Origin: Deltaproteobacteria bacterium
GTDB lineage: Bacteria > Desulfobacterota > Syntrophia > Syntrophales > Smithellaceae
Assembly (NCBI GenBank): GCA_019136325.1
Contig: JAGVUJ010000066.1
Coordinates: 1-14,933 of the forward strand
Reading direction: 5' to 3'
Length of the DNA: 14,933 nt
Shown here: positions 1-6,710 of the stretch, one piece after another
Numbering within the stretch: position 1 is the first letter of the stretch
Layout of the letters: every line of letters starts with the position of its first letter
Made by a program: the position numbers and the translations under genes
Notes under the pieces: model-generated
Databases searched by the model: none
The model's input: only the letters and a program-made list of their open reading frames with translations
What the model was told of the DNA's origin: nothing

Positions 1-25
1 GGAAAAATTTGAAAGTAAAACATGT

Positions 26-101
26 TCCCCAGTAGCTCAGTCGGTAGAGCGGCTGGCTGTTAACCAGCATGTCCGTGGTTCGAGTCCGCGCTGGGGAGCC
101 A
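26..101 (+). tRNA. tRNA-Asn (anticodon GTT)
   Basis: A full 76-nt cloverleaf can be folded. The 7-bp acceptor stem is TCCCCAG (26-32) with CTGGGGA (91-97), followed by discriminator G and an encoded CCA (99-101). The anticodon arm GCTGG/CCAGC (52-56/64-68) holds the loop CTGTTAA, with anticodon GTT at 59-61. The T arm contains GGTTCGAGTCC. The gene decodes asparagine AAC/AAU codons. A P4-type integrase remnant lies directly downstream in the same orientation, so the 3' half of this tRNA probably served as an integration site. Confidence 0.97.
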
Positions 102-130
102 AGACATAATCCAGTTAAGTCTGGATAAGT

Positions 131-160
131 AAAAAACCCACTAGAAATAGTGGGTTTTTT
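131..160 (+). terminator. Rho-independent terminator of tRNA-Asn
   Basis: A 13-bp perfect stem, AAAAAACCCACTA (131-143) with TAGTGGGTTTTTT (148-160), closes a GAAA tetraloop. The upper stem ends in a run of six T. It lies 29 bp after the tRNA and should end its transcript. The A-tract/T-tract symmetry means it could also stop transcription from the opposite strand. Confidence 0.9.
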
Positions 161-392
161 ATTGGGATATGAAAAAAGCGAAATGTCCGGCCACGGCTTT
201 CGTACGATGGCAAGGACATTGATTGACGAAAAATTGCAAATCCGGCCAGATCTGAATCAACCGCCTCGCAGCAAGCTGTCGAGGTATGAAATGAACATTA
301 TTATATCGCAGCAAGCTACGGAGAATCAACGCTCGTCCCGCCAAAGCGGGATTGAACATCAACTTGCCCATGCCGTCCGAGACCCGCTAGGC
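159..392 (+). pseudogene. Remnant of P4-type tyrosine integrase (3' part), interrupted
   Basis: The frame reads LLGYEKSEMSGHGFRTMART and continues to IRPDL; after a 96-bp insert it resumes IEHQLAHAVRDPLG. This is the C-terminal catalytic part of P4/CP4-type integrases. The H-x-x-R box is HGFR (192-203), and the second conserved His lies in the IEHQLAH segment (351-371). The N-terminal part of about 300 residues is missing, and homology ends just before the expected AYNRT block that carries the catalytic Tyr, so no active recombinase can be made. It sits directly after a tRNA gene, as such integrases normally do. The open frame runs on to a stop at 530, but I do not recognise anything after 392. 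Confidence 0.8.
255..350. repeat. 96-bp palindrome-rich insert inside the integrase remnant
   Basis: These 96 nt separate the integrase codons for RPDL and IEHQL, which are contiguous in the family. The length is a multiple of three and there is no stop in the reading frame. Inside are an imperfect hairpin CTCGCAGC-AA-GCTGtCGAG (about 266-284), a second related unit sharing TCGCAGCAAGCT (about 306-317), and a terminal hairpin CCCGC-CAAA-GCGGG (337-350). It looks like a small dispersed palindromic element (REP or MITE class). No second copy lies in the window, so its repetitive nature is inferred from structure. Confidence 0.5.
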
Positions 393-421
393 CATCCGGG
401 TTCTGCCAATACTCAATTATC

Positions 422-460
422 ATTTGCAAAATGGCCTTATTTATGGTCTTATTTGCAAAA
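422..460 (+). promoter_or_regulatory. Candidate promoter/operator of the AbiEi-type gene
   Basis: Two copies of ATTTGCAAAA (422-431 and 451-460) are 29 bp apart, and each contains the perfect palindrome TTTGCAAA. TTGCAA (424-429) followed 17 nt later by TCTTAT (447-452) is a fair sigma70-like pair, so the palindromes would overlap both promoter elements. They end 17 bp before the likely start at 478. AbiEi antitoxins are known to repress their own promoter by binding paired repeats upstream; that this pair plays that role is inference. Confidence 0.4.
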
Positions 461-477
461 ATTCCACGAAAGATCGT

Positions 478-1293
478 ATGCCACGAAAAGCAAAAACTGC
501 AACTTCAAGCGATCTTCCATCCTGGGTTGATTCACGCCAGGAGCAAGGCCTCTATTTCTTTACCCGTGAGGAAGCAATCTCAACCCTTCAATTTACTGAG
601 GAAGCTTTCAAGAAAGCCGCTGCAAGACTGTCAAAGAAAAACAGAATTTTGCGCATCCGCAGCGGTTTTTTTGTCATCGTTCCCTTAGAATACCGTACCA
701 CCGGGGTATTACCAGCAGAGTGGTTTATCGCTGATCTTATGGCCTACCTGGAGCAGCCCTATTACGTGGGACTGCTCAGCGCCGCATCTCTTCAGGGTGC
801 TGCACACCAACAGCCACAACAATTTCAGATTGTCACAACCACGCCTCAGCGTGAAGTGCGAAAGAAGAGTCTGGCGATTCGCTTTTTTTTCAAGACCAAC
901 TTCAATGCAACTCCTGTTACTAAAATTAAAGTTCAAACGGGGTACATTCCCGTTTCTTCACCGGAAGCCACCGCTATTGATCTTATCCGTTATGCAAGAT
1001 CCATCGGCGGATTGGATCGCGCAATGACCGTACTGCAAGAACTTGCGGAAACGATGAATGCCGCCAAGCTGATTGACGCTGTAAAAGTGGAGGGAAACAT
1101 GGTTTGCGCACAACGGCTTGGCTGGTTGATGGAAAAAGCCGACCACAGTGCACTGGTTGTGGATCTGGCCAAATTAATTGCCGGTCATAATCCACCCTTT
1201 ACAAGATTGGACCCATCGCTGCCTGCACGAGATGCTGAAAAAAATATCAGATGGCGGCTGCTAATCAATACGGACGTGGAGGGTGATCAGTGA
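478..1293 (+). CDS. AbiEi-type (type IV) antitoxin / transcriptional repressor, toxin partner missing
   Basis: A 271-residue protein from the ATG at 478. An in-frame ATG at 424 exists but would translate the operator-like region and lacks family similarity. Residues about 20-75 look like a winged helix (TREEAISTLQFTEEAFKKAA, then ILRIRSGFFVIVP). The middle part, including EWFIADLMAYLEQPYYVGLL and later SPEATAIDLIRY, is typical of AbiEi-family antitoxins, which pair a DNA-binding domain with an antitoxin domain. Known members repress their own operon and counter the AbiEii nucleotidyltransferase toxin. Here the next gene is hsdM, so the antitoxin is solitary. It may persist as a regulator of the downstream operon. 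Runs of 7 T (666-672) and 8 T (883-890) lie in the gene without breaking it. Confidence 0.8.
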   Translation: MPRKAKTATSSDLPSWVDSRQEQGLYFFTREEAISTLQFTEEAFKKAAARLSKKNRILRIRSGFFVIVPLEYRTTGVLPAEWFIADLMAYLEQPYYVGLLSAASLQGAAHQQPQQFQIVTTTPQREVRKKSLAIRFFFKTNFNATPVTKIKVQTGYIPVSSPEATAIDLIRYARSIGGLDRAMTVLQELAETMNAAKLIDAVKVEGNMVCAQRLGWLMEKADHSALVVDLAKLIAGHNPPFTRLDPSLPARDAEKNIRWRLLINTDVEGDQ

Positions 1294-1334
1294 TTCCACG
1301 TAAAAGAAAATATTGCAGGAGGTCAGGAACTTAA
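1290..1334 (+). pseudogene. Possible leftover start of an AbiEii-type toxin gene
   Basis: A GTG at 1290 overlaps the stop of the antitoxin gene and reads VIPRKRKYCRRSGT before TAA directly ahead of hsdM. AbiEii toxins commonly start just at the end of abiEi and often begin M-I-P, so the first few codons may be all that remains of the toxin gene, cut by the junction that brought in hsdM. The match is very short and could be chance. Confidence 0.2.
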
Positions 1335-3449
1335 ATGCCCCAACTGGAACACATCGAAGCGATTGAAAAACACCTCTGGACTGCAGCGGATACCCTGCGG
1401 TCCGGTTCCAATTACGCCAGTAACGAATACTTCCTGCCCGTCATGGGTCTCGTTTTTCTGCGGCATGCCTATAGCCGCTATCTCGCGGTTAAAGATGATA
1501 TCGAAGCAAACCTGCCCACACGCGGCGGCAAGACAAGGCCGCTGACCAAGGAAGACTTTTCGCAAAAGAGTGCCATCTTCCTGCGGCCCAAAGCCCAGTT
1601 TGATTATCTGGTAACGCTAACCGACAGCGACGACCGCGCCAAGGCCATCATCGCGGCGATGGAATCCATCGAGACAGACTACCAAAATCTTCGCGGCGTT
1701 TTGCCCAAGGCTGAATATCAGGAACTCGACAACGATGTGCTCGGACAACTTTTGCGTACGCTCAACCCCGAAGAACTCAAACGCGTTTCGGGCGATGTGT
1801 TCGGCCGCATCTACGAATATTTCCTCACCCAGTTTGCCGACCAGAAAGCCCACGACGGCGGCGAATTCTTTACGCCGATTGCGCTGGTCTCGCTCATCGC
1901 CAACGTGCTGGAACCCCAAAGCGGCATCGTGCTTGATCCGGCCTGCGGCTCCGGCGGCATGTTTGTTCAGAGCGCACGCTTTGTCGAACGCCGTCATGAA
2001 AGCCCGGTGGACAGGCTCACTTTCTTCGGCCTGGAGAAAAACGCCACGACCATCCGCCTGTCTAAGATGAACCTGGCCGTCCATGGTCTGGAAGGCAACA
2101 TCCAGAAGGCCATCACTTATTATGAAGACCCGCATGAACTGCTGGGCAAAGCCGATTTTGTCATGGCCAATCCGCCGTTTAATGTTGATGAAATAGACGC
2201 CGACAAGGTCAAGAGCGACCCGCGCCTGCCCTTCGGCCTGCCGGGTGTCAACAAGAAAGATAAGGTCTCAAACGGCAACTATGTCTGGATCAGTTATTTC
2301 TACAGCTACCTCAACAAGCACGGCCGGGCGGGGTTTGTCATGTCCTCGCAGGCGTCCAGCGCGGGGCGTGATGAAGCCAAAGTCCGCCAGAAGCTCATCG
2401 AAAGCGGTGATGTGGATGTCATGATCGCCATCCGCTCCAACTTCTTTTACACCCGCACCGTTCCCTGTGAGTTGTGGTTTCTTAATCGCGCCAAACCCGC
2501 AGCAGACAAAGACAAAGTCCTGATGATCGACGCTCGCAACGTTTACCGCAAGGTCACCCGTAAGATTTATGACTTTTCCCCTGAGCAGGAGCAAAATCTT
2601 CTGGCCATTGTCTGGTTATACAGGGGATGCACTGAAAAATATCTGGAATTGGTCGCCGGTTACTGTCGACAGACCCTTGCTGAAGGTGCAGGCTGCTTTG
2701 CCGTCAAGGATGATTCAGAAAAAACCATCGAACCGTTGCCGTCTTTTCTCAAAGCGAGTGGCGCGCTGTGCGCACTCCTTCGGCCTTTTCTGAAGAAACT
2801 TGCCAAAGACGGCCCTCACGCCGAAACGCTTAAGGAACTGGACGATACCACTTCTGTATTCAAAGCCGATGTCGAATCTTTCAAAAAGACGCTTGAAGAA
2901 CAACAGGCGCTCTGGAAAAAGCAAAAGAACACCAACGGTGAGCTCAAAAAAGCGGTGGAACGACTTGCTACGCTAGCCGAAGCAAGCCGCGACCTCATCA
3001 AACAGGCCGACCTGCTCTATAAGCTCATGTCCCGGCTCATTGAAACCTGCGAAAACGATTGCAGCGCGAAAGAAAGCGAAGCCTGGCCAGGGCGTGACAT
3101 CACCCGAGGCCGCAAAGCTGCCGATGAAGCGCGGCAGATTGCCGTGGAGCAGCTCAAACAAGTGCGCTACTTCTGGAAACAAGCCCACTGGCTGACCGAA
3201 AGATTCCCCGAGGCGAAACTTCGCGATATCGAAGGATTGGTCAAGCTGGTCAACCACGCCGAAATCGAAGCCAACGATTGGTCGCTCACGCCAGGCCGTT
3301 ACGTCGGCGTCACTCCCGAAGAAGTGGATGAGGAGTTCGATTTTGAAGAATCCCTGCGGGAAATCCACGTGGAGATCGAAGACCTCAACGCTGAAGCGGT
3401 GCAGCTTGCCGCCACGATCAAAAAGAACTTTGAGGAGTTGGGGATATGA
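1335..3449 (+). CDS. hsdM: Type I restriction-modification DNA methyltransferase subunit HsdM
   Basis: A 704-aa adenine-N6 methyltransferase subunit. Residues 1-140 form the helical N-terminal domain (HLWTAADTLRSG, YFLPVMGLVFLRH). The Rossmann-like catalytic domain follows: FTP at the typical pre-motif site (GGEFFTP), the AdoMet-binding motif I DPACGSGG (201-208), and the catalytic NPPF (279-282). After about residue 430 comes a long helical C-terminal extension ending DLNAEAVQLAATIKKNFEEL, seen in the larger (about 650-700 aa) HsdM type. It should form an M2S1 methylase with HsdS and protect host DNA. AGGAGG (1317-1322) lies 12 nt before the ATG. Its stop overlaps an ATG (ATGA, 3446-3449), the usual coupling to hsdS, but here the true hsdS starts 317 nt later. 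No damage is visible. Confidence 0.96.
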   Translation: MPQLEHIEAIEKHLWTAADTLRSGSNYASNEYFLPVMGLVFLRHAYSRYLAVKDDIEANLPTRGGKTRPLTKEDFSQKSAIFLRPKAQFDYLVTLTDSDDRAKAIIAAMESIETDYQNLRGVLPKAEYQELDNDVLGQLLRTLNPEELKRVSGDVFGRIYEYFLTQFADQKAHDGGEFFTPIALVSLIANVLEPQSGIVLDPACGSGGMFVQSARFVERRHESPVDRLTFFGLEKNATTIRLSKMNLAVHGLEGNIQKAITYYEDPHELLGKADFVMANPPFNVDEIDADKVKSDPRLPFGLPGVNKKDKVSNGNYVWISYFYSYLNKHGRAGFVMSSQASSAGRDEAKVRQKLIESGDVDVMIAIRSNFFYTRTVPCELWFLNRAKPAADKDKVLMIDARNVYRKVTRKIYDFSPEQEQNLLAIVWLYRGCTEKYLELVAGYCRQTLAEGAGCFAVKDDSEKTIEPLPSFLKASGALCALLRPFLKKLAKDGPHAETLKELDDTTSVFKADVESFKKTLEEQQALWKKQKNTNGELKKAVERLATLAEASRDLIKQADLLYKLMSRLIETCENDCSAKESEAWPGRDITRGRKAADEARQIAVEQLKQVRYFWKQAHWLTERFPEAKLRDIEGLVKLVNHAEIEANDWSLTPGRYVGVTPEEVDEEFDFEESLREIHVEIEDLNAEAVQLAATIKKNFEELGI
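3414..3449 (+). repeat. hsdM 3'-end direct repeat, copy 1
   Basis: The last 36 nt of hsdM (codons for TIKKNFEELGI and stop). They match 3734-3769 at 32 of 36 positions, including the terminal GGGGATATGA that couples hsdM to the next start codon. The differences are mostly silent, so the copy is not fresh. Confidence 0.85.
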
Positions 3450-3765
3450 CAGTAAAAAGAAAGACATCAAGCCAAGGCGTATCGAGCTTCGGAAAAACTC
3501 GCACCACTGGTGCGAGAAATCGCCTGGAGGATGGGGTATGAAGAATTGTGAAACAGGCTGTTTTGTTATTTGTGCAACAGCCCGTTGCATAATTGCTGAA
3601 CTGGAGGGCCTGAATCCCGAGGCCATGCCCCTACGGTAGCATGCCAAGGAACATGGGCACGGTGTTCAAATTTTATGGGAACAACCGGTTTGCCGGGAAT
3701 GGTATGATGATAAACAAATATATAATCGGTGCAACGATCAGGAAGAATTTTGAGGAGCTGGGGAT
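3450..3765. other. Noncoding insert between hsdM and hsdS with gene debris
   Basis: These 316 nt hold no convincing gene. The frame opened by the ATG overlapping the hsdM stop runs 31 codons without recognisable similarity. Another frame reads KAYRASEKLAPLVREIAW (about 3465-3524) before a stop; the LAPLVREIAW part faintly recalls DUF1016-type nucleases, a common neighbour of hsd genes, but it is too short to call. A third stretch reads HAKEHGHGVQILWEQPVCRE (from 3640) in the frame closed by TAG at 3637-3639. The stretch ends with a second copy of the hsdM tail. I read it as scrap from one or more recombination events. Confidence 0.55.
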
Positions 3766-3769
3766 ATGA
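3641..3769 (+). pseudogene. Small ORF ending in a second, diverged HsdM C-terminus
   Basis: An open frame of 42 codons starts at ATG 3641 and ends ATIRKNFEELGI-stop. The last 12 residues equal the HsdM C-terminus (ATIKKNFEELGI) with one K-to-R change. The first 30 residues do not resemble HsdM. The stop overlaps the hsdS start (ATGA), as expected for a true hsdM/hsdS junction. It is best explained as the 3' stub of another hsdM allele that came in together with this hsdS. Confidence 0.6.
3734..3769 (+). repeat. hsdM 3'-end direct repeat, copy 2
   Basis: This copy is 32/36 identical to 3414-3449. It carries the ribosome-binding region (TGAGGAGCTGGGG) for hsdS and the ATGA overlap with the hsdS start at 3766. 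Confidence 0.85.
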
Positions 3770-4986
3770 GTTTAAGCGAGTTATCTGTCTCCGATCTCGG
3801 TCAAATTGTGACGGGGAAAACACCAAGCACAAAGAACCCTGCTTTTTTTGATGGAGAGTATCAGTTTGTGACACCTTCGGATTTGGATTGGAAGACATAC
3901 TATTGCCAATCAACTGAAAGAACGGTTACGGAAGATGCGCGACAAATTCTTCATAATCAATTCATTCCAGCCAATACAGTCATGGTGACGTGTATAGGCA
4001 ACACGATCGGAAAATGCGGTCTTTCTTCCGGAGATTGCTTAACGAATCAACAAATTAATAGCATCATTCCGGGTGAAGGGATTGATCCAAAGTTTGTCTA
4101 TTATCTGCTGGTTCAAAATATAGGAATTATTCGTGGTTTTGGACTTGGTGGTGGATCGGCCACGCCAATACTCAATAAAAATGCATTTTCGAGAATTAAA
4201 CTTCGGGTACCACCAAAACCGAGATGGACAAACATTGCCGCCATCCTCTCCGCCTATGACGACCTGATTGAAAACAACCGGCGGCGGATTCAGCTTTTGG
4301 AGCAGGCGGCGCGGCTCTTATACAAGGAATGGTTCATCCACCTCCGCTTCCCCGGCCACGAACACACCAAAATCGTCAACGGTATCCCAGCGGGGTGGGA
4401 AAAGGGATGTGTTGGTAATTTGGCACGTGTTAAATCAGGGTTTGCTTTTAAGAGTAAGGACTGGCAGCAAGATGGAAATCCTGTCATAAAAATAAAAAAC
4501 ATTGTTGGTGATGGAACAATTGACACCGTCAATTGTGATTGTGTCAGTGATAATGTGGCAGATGCTGCAAGCATCTTCGAAATACCAACAGGCACATTAC
4601 TAATTGCAATGACCGGTGCGACAGTGGGTAAGGTCGGAATAATGCCAGATAGTTCAAAAAAGTATTTTCTTAATCAACGCGTCGGTATTTTTAAAGCTGA
4701 ATCTGATGATCCTATTGAAAGATTACTATATCCTTTCTTTCAAGGTGGATTTGCGCAAACACAGGTCCAGAATCTTGCTGGTGGTGCAGCACAACCAAAT
4801 ATTAGCGGTGGGCAAATAGAAAGTATTGAATTATTGATACCTGATGGGAAAATTCTCAAATTCTATTTAGACATTATGAGGGGTATTTTTCAGCAACGGC
4901 AGAATTTACTAAATCAAAATGAAAAATTAGTTCATGCCCGCGACCTCCTTCTCCCGCGCCTGATGAATGGAGAAATTGCCGCATGA
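3766..4986 (+). CDS. hsdS: Type I restriction-modification specificity subunit HsdS
   Basis: A 406-aa specificity subunit with the usual two-fold layout. Target-recognition domain 1 covers about residues 1-150 (SDLGQIVTGKTPSTKNPAFF, MVTCIGNTIGKCG, TNQQINSI). The central conserved helix is about 153-205 (AAILSAYDDLIENNRRRIQL, then KEWFIHLRFPG). Domain 2 is about 210-375 (LARVKSGFAF, IAMTGATVGKVG, LNQRVGIF, GGAAQPNISG). The distal conserved helix follows (QNEKLVHARDLLLPRLMNGE). It reads one half of a bipartite DNA site with each domain and positions HsdM and HsdR. The recognition domains are clearly AT-rich against GC-rich conserved segments, typical of domain exchange. The recognition sequence cannot be predicted by eye. 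It overlaps the next gene by ATGA. Confidence 0.95.
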   Translation: MSLSELSVSDLGQIVTGKTPSTKNPAFFDGEYQFVTPSDLDWKTYYCQSTERTVTEDARQILHNQFIPANTVMVTCIGNTIGKCGLSSGDCLTNQQINSIIPGEGIDPKFVYYLLVQNIGIIRGFGLGGGSATPILNKNAFSRIKLRVPPKPRWTNIAAILSAYDDLIENNRRRIQLLEQAARLLYKEWFIHLRFPGHEHTKIVNGIPAGWEKGCVGNLARVKSGFAFKSKDWQQDGNPVIKIKNIVGDGTIDTVNCDCVSDNVADAASIFEIPTGTLLIAMTGATVGKVGIMPDSSKKYFLNQRVGIFKAESDDPIERLLYPFFQGGFAQTQVQNLAGGAAQPNISGGQIESIELLIPDGKILKFYLDIMRGIFQQRQNLLNQNEKLVHARDLLLPRLMNGEIAA

Positions 4987-6707
4987 AGCTGAAAGAAATA
5001 AAAATCGAAAATTTTCGCGGCATCCGCTCAATCCTTCTACCCCTCGACGATTTGACGGTTCTTATCGGCGAGAACAATACCGGCAAGTCAACGGTGCTGG
5101 AGGCCATCCGGTTGATGCTGACGCGAAGTTTCGGCGTCCGGCGGGATGCCCGGTTCACCGAATACGATTTTCACCTGAAAGATGCAGCCGCAGCGCCGCA
5201 AACGGCAGCCCCGATTTCAATCACTCTGCATTTTGCCGAGGAACAGCATGACGAATGGCCCGAAGCTATCATCCAGCAAATGGATCCCGCCAGTCAATTG
5301 GATGCAAAAGGTCTTTATCACATATGGTTACGCGCGGAAGGCACATTCAATCCGGGAACAGGATCGTTTGAAACAAGGTTAACCTTTCTCAATACTAACG
5401 GTGCAGAACTGGTTCTCAAGAACGCGACGCCGCTCAACCTGATTACCCGGTTTGTGCCGATCTTCTTTCTGTCAGCGCTTCGCGACGCTTCACAGGAGTT
5501 CGGACAACGTGGCCAGTTCTGGAGCGGTTTCCTGAAATCTATTCAACTTCCCGACGATCAGCGGCAAAAGATCGAAGAAATGCTGCAGGAGGTCAATACA
5601 TCAATTCTCAGCGCGAATGCCGGACTGACCGAGGTCACGAAAAAGATTGCTGATGCCGGGCGACTTGTCCCGTTGGATTCAGCCGATCCCGTGGCTCTTG
5701 AGGCGATTCCGACCCGCGTCTTCGACATGGTAGGGAAAATCCAGGTGCATCTGAAATCGAGTTACGGCGTGAAACTCCCGCTGCACCGCCATGGGGAGGG
5801 CACTCAGAGTCTTGCCGTGCTTATGCTCTTTCAGGCATTCGCGGCCGCCAATCTAGCCGAAGCCTACGCGCCGGAATCAACGCCGCTTCTGGCTCTGGAG
5901 GAACCAGAAGCGCATCTTCACCCCTCGGCGATCCGTTACCTTGGATCATTTTTGGAAACAATGACCGGGCAGATTCTTGTTTCGAGCCATTCCGGCGACT
6001 TGATCTCGCGGGTCCCGGTTATGTCGCTACGCCGATTATATAAACATAATGGGGAAACAAAAGTCGGCCGGGTTGAAAGCGGCGTCTTCACAGATCGGGA
6101 GCTTCAGGCAGTTAACTACAACATATGTCTTGCCAGGGGACATTATCTGTTTTCACGCAGCTGGCTGCTGGTGGAAGGCGAATCGGATTTCCACCTCATG
6201 CCGCTGCTTTTCGAACTAATGGGGCATCCGCAGGATCAAGTCAGTTTCTCCGTTTTAGAAGTCAGCCAGGTCATTGACAAGGGCGAACCGCTTATAAAAT
6301 TCGCCAAGGCGCTGGGTATTCAGTGGTTTTTGATGGCGGATGGTGACCATGCCGGAAACGATTATGTGAACCGTGCAAACAACCACCGCGCAACAGGCGA
6401 AAGCCTCACTGACCGTGCTCGGGCACTAACCCATGCCGACATCGAGCATGAGTTCTGGCATAATGGTTATAGCGGCTTTATCGAAAACATGGTGACGAGT
6501 ACACGCAAGAGACAGATACAAACCGAGGCTGCAGGTGACGACGTTAAACAAACGAAACTACTGATCAAGGCTGCAATAAAGCAAGCGGGCGGAAAGCCAG
6601 CTTTTGCCCAAGCCATGGTGAATGAGGTTCGGCAACGTGGAGCTGCTTCCATCCCACAGACAATCCGGGAGATCATCACCCGCGTAGTCCAACTAGCCGG
6701 AGGTTGA
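4983..6707 (+). CDS. OLD-family ATPase/TOPRIM nuclease, GajA-like
   Basis: A 574-aa protein with an N-terminal SMC/ABC-like ATPase: IKIENFRGI at the start, Walker A GENNTGKST (29-37), signature-like HGEGTQSLAVL (270-280), Walker B LLALEEPEAH (302-311) and a switch His in LVSSHSGDL. A C-terminal TOPRIM domain follows, with the first acidic motif LVEGESD (Glu398 or Glu400) and the DxD-type motif MADGDHAG (Asp453, Asp455). This is the domain order of OLD endonucleases. The length matches GajA of Gabija (about 580 aa), and as in Gabija a UvrD-like helicase follows directly. Family members nick or cut DNA and are controlled by nucleotide binding. Its start overlaps the hsdS stop (ATGA) with GGAGAAA at about 4970. 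A non-Gabija OLD protein is possible, but the gene pair favours class 2. Confidence 0.88.
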   Translation: MKLKEIKIENFRGIRSILLPLDDLTVLIGENNTGKSTVLEAIRLMLTRSFGVRRDARFTEYDFHLKDAAAAPQTAAPISITLHFAEEQHDEWPEAIIQQMDPASQLDAKGLYHIWLRAEGTFNPGTGSFETRLTFLNTNGAELVLKNATPLNLITRFVPIFFLSALRDASQEFGQRGQFWSGFLKSIQLPDDQRQKIEEMLQEVNTSILSANAGLTEVTKKIADAGRLVPLDSADPVALEAIPTRVFDMVGKIQVHLKSSYGVKLPLHRHGEGTQSLAVLMLFQAFAAANLAEAYAPESTPLLALEEPEAHLHPSAIRYLGSFLETMTGQILVSSHSGDLISRVPVMSLRRLYKHNGETKVGRVESGVFTDRELQAVNYNICLARGHYLFSRSWLLVEGESDFHLMPLLFELMGHPQDQVSFSVLEVSQVIDKGEPLIKFAKALGIQWFLMADGDHAGNDYVNRANNHRATGESLTDRARALTHADIEHEFWHNGYSGFIENMVTSTRKRQIQTEAAGDDVKQTKLLIKAAIKQAGGKPAFAQAMVNEVRQRGAASIPQTIREIITRVVQLAGG

Positions 6708-6710
6708 TAA

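Noticed and set aside
883..890. Run of 8 T in the AbiEi-type gene as a phase-variation switch
   Set aside because: The run is short, the gene is in frame, and such T-runs arise easily from Phe-Phe codons. One sequence gives no sign of length variation.
3328..3639. A 103-codon plus-strand frame across the hsdM end
   Set aside because: Its first third overlaps hsdM out of frame and its rest lies in the debris insert. It has no plausible start signal or family similarity.
3766..4986. Phase-variable inverting hsdS locus
   Set aside because: Only one hsdS is present, with no inverted partial copies and no nearby intact recombinase in the window.
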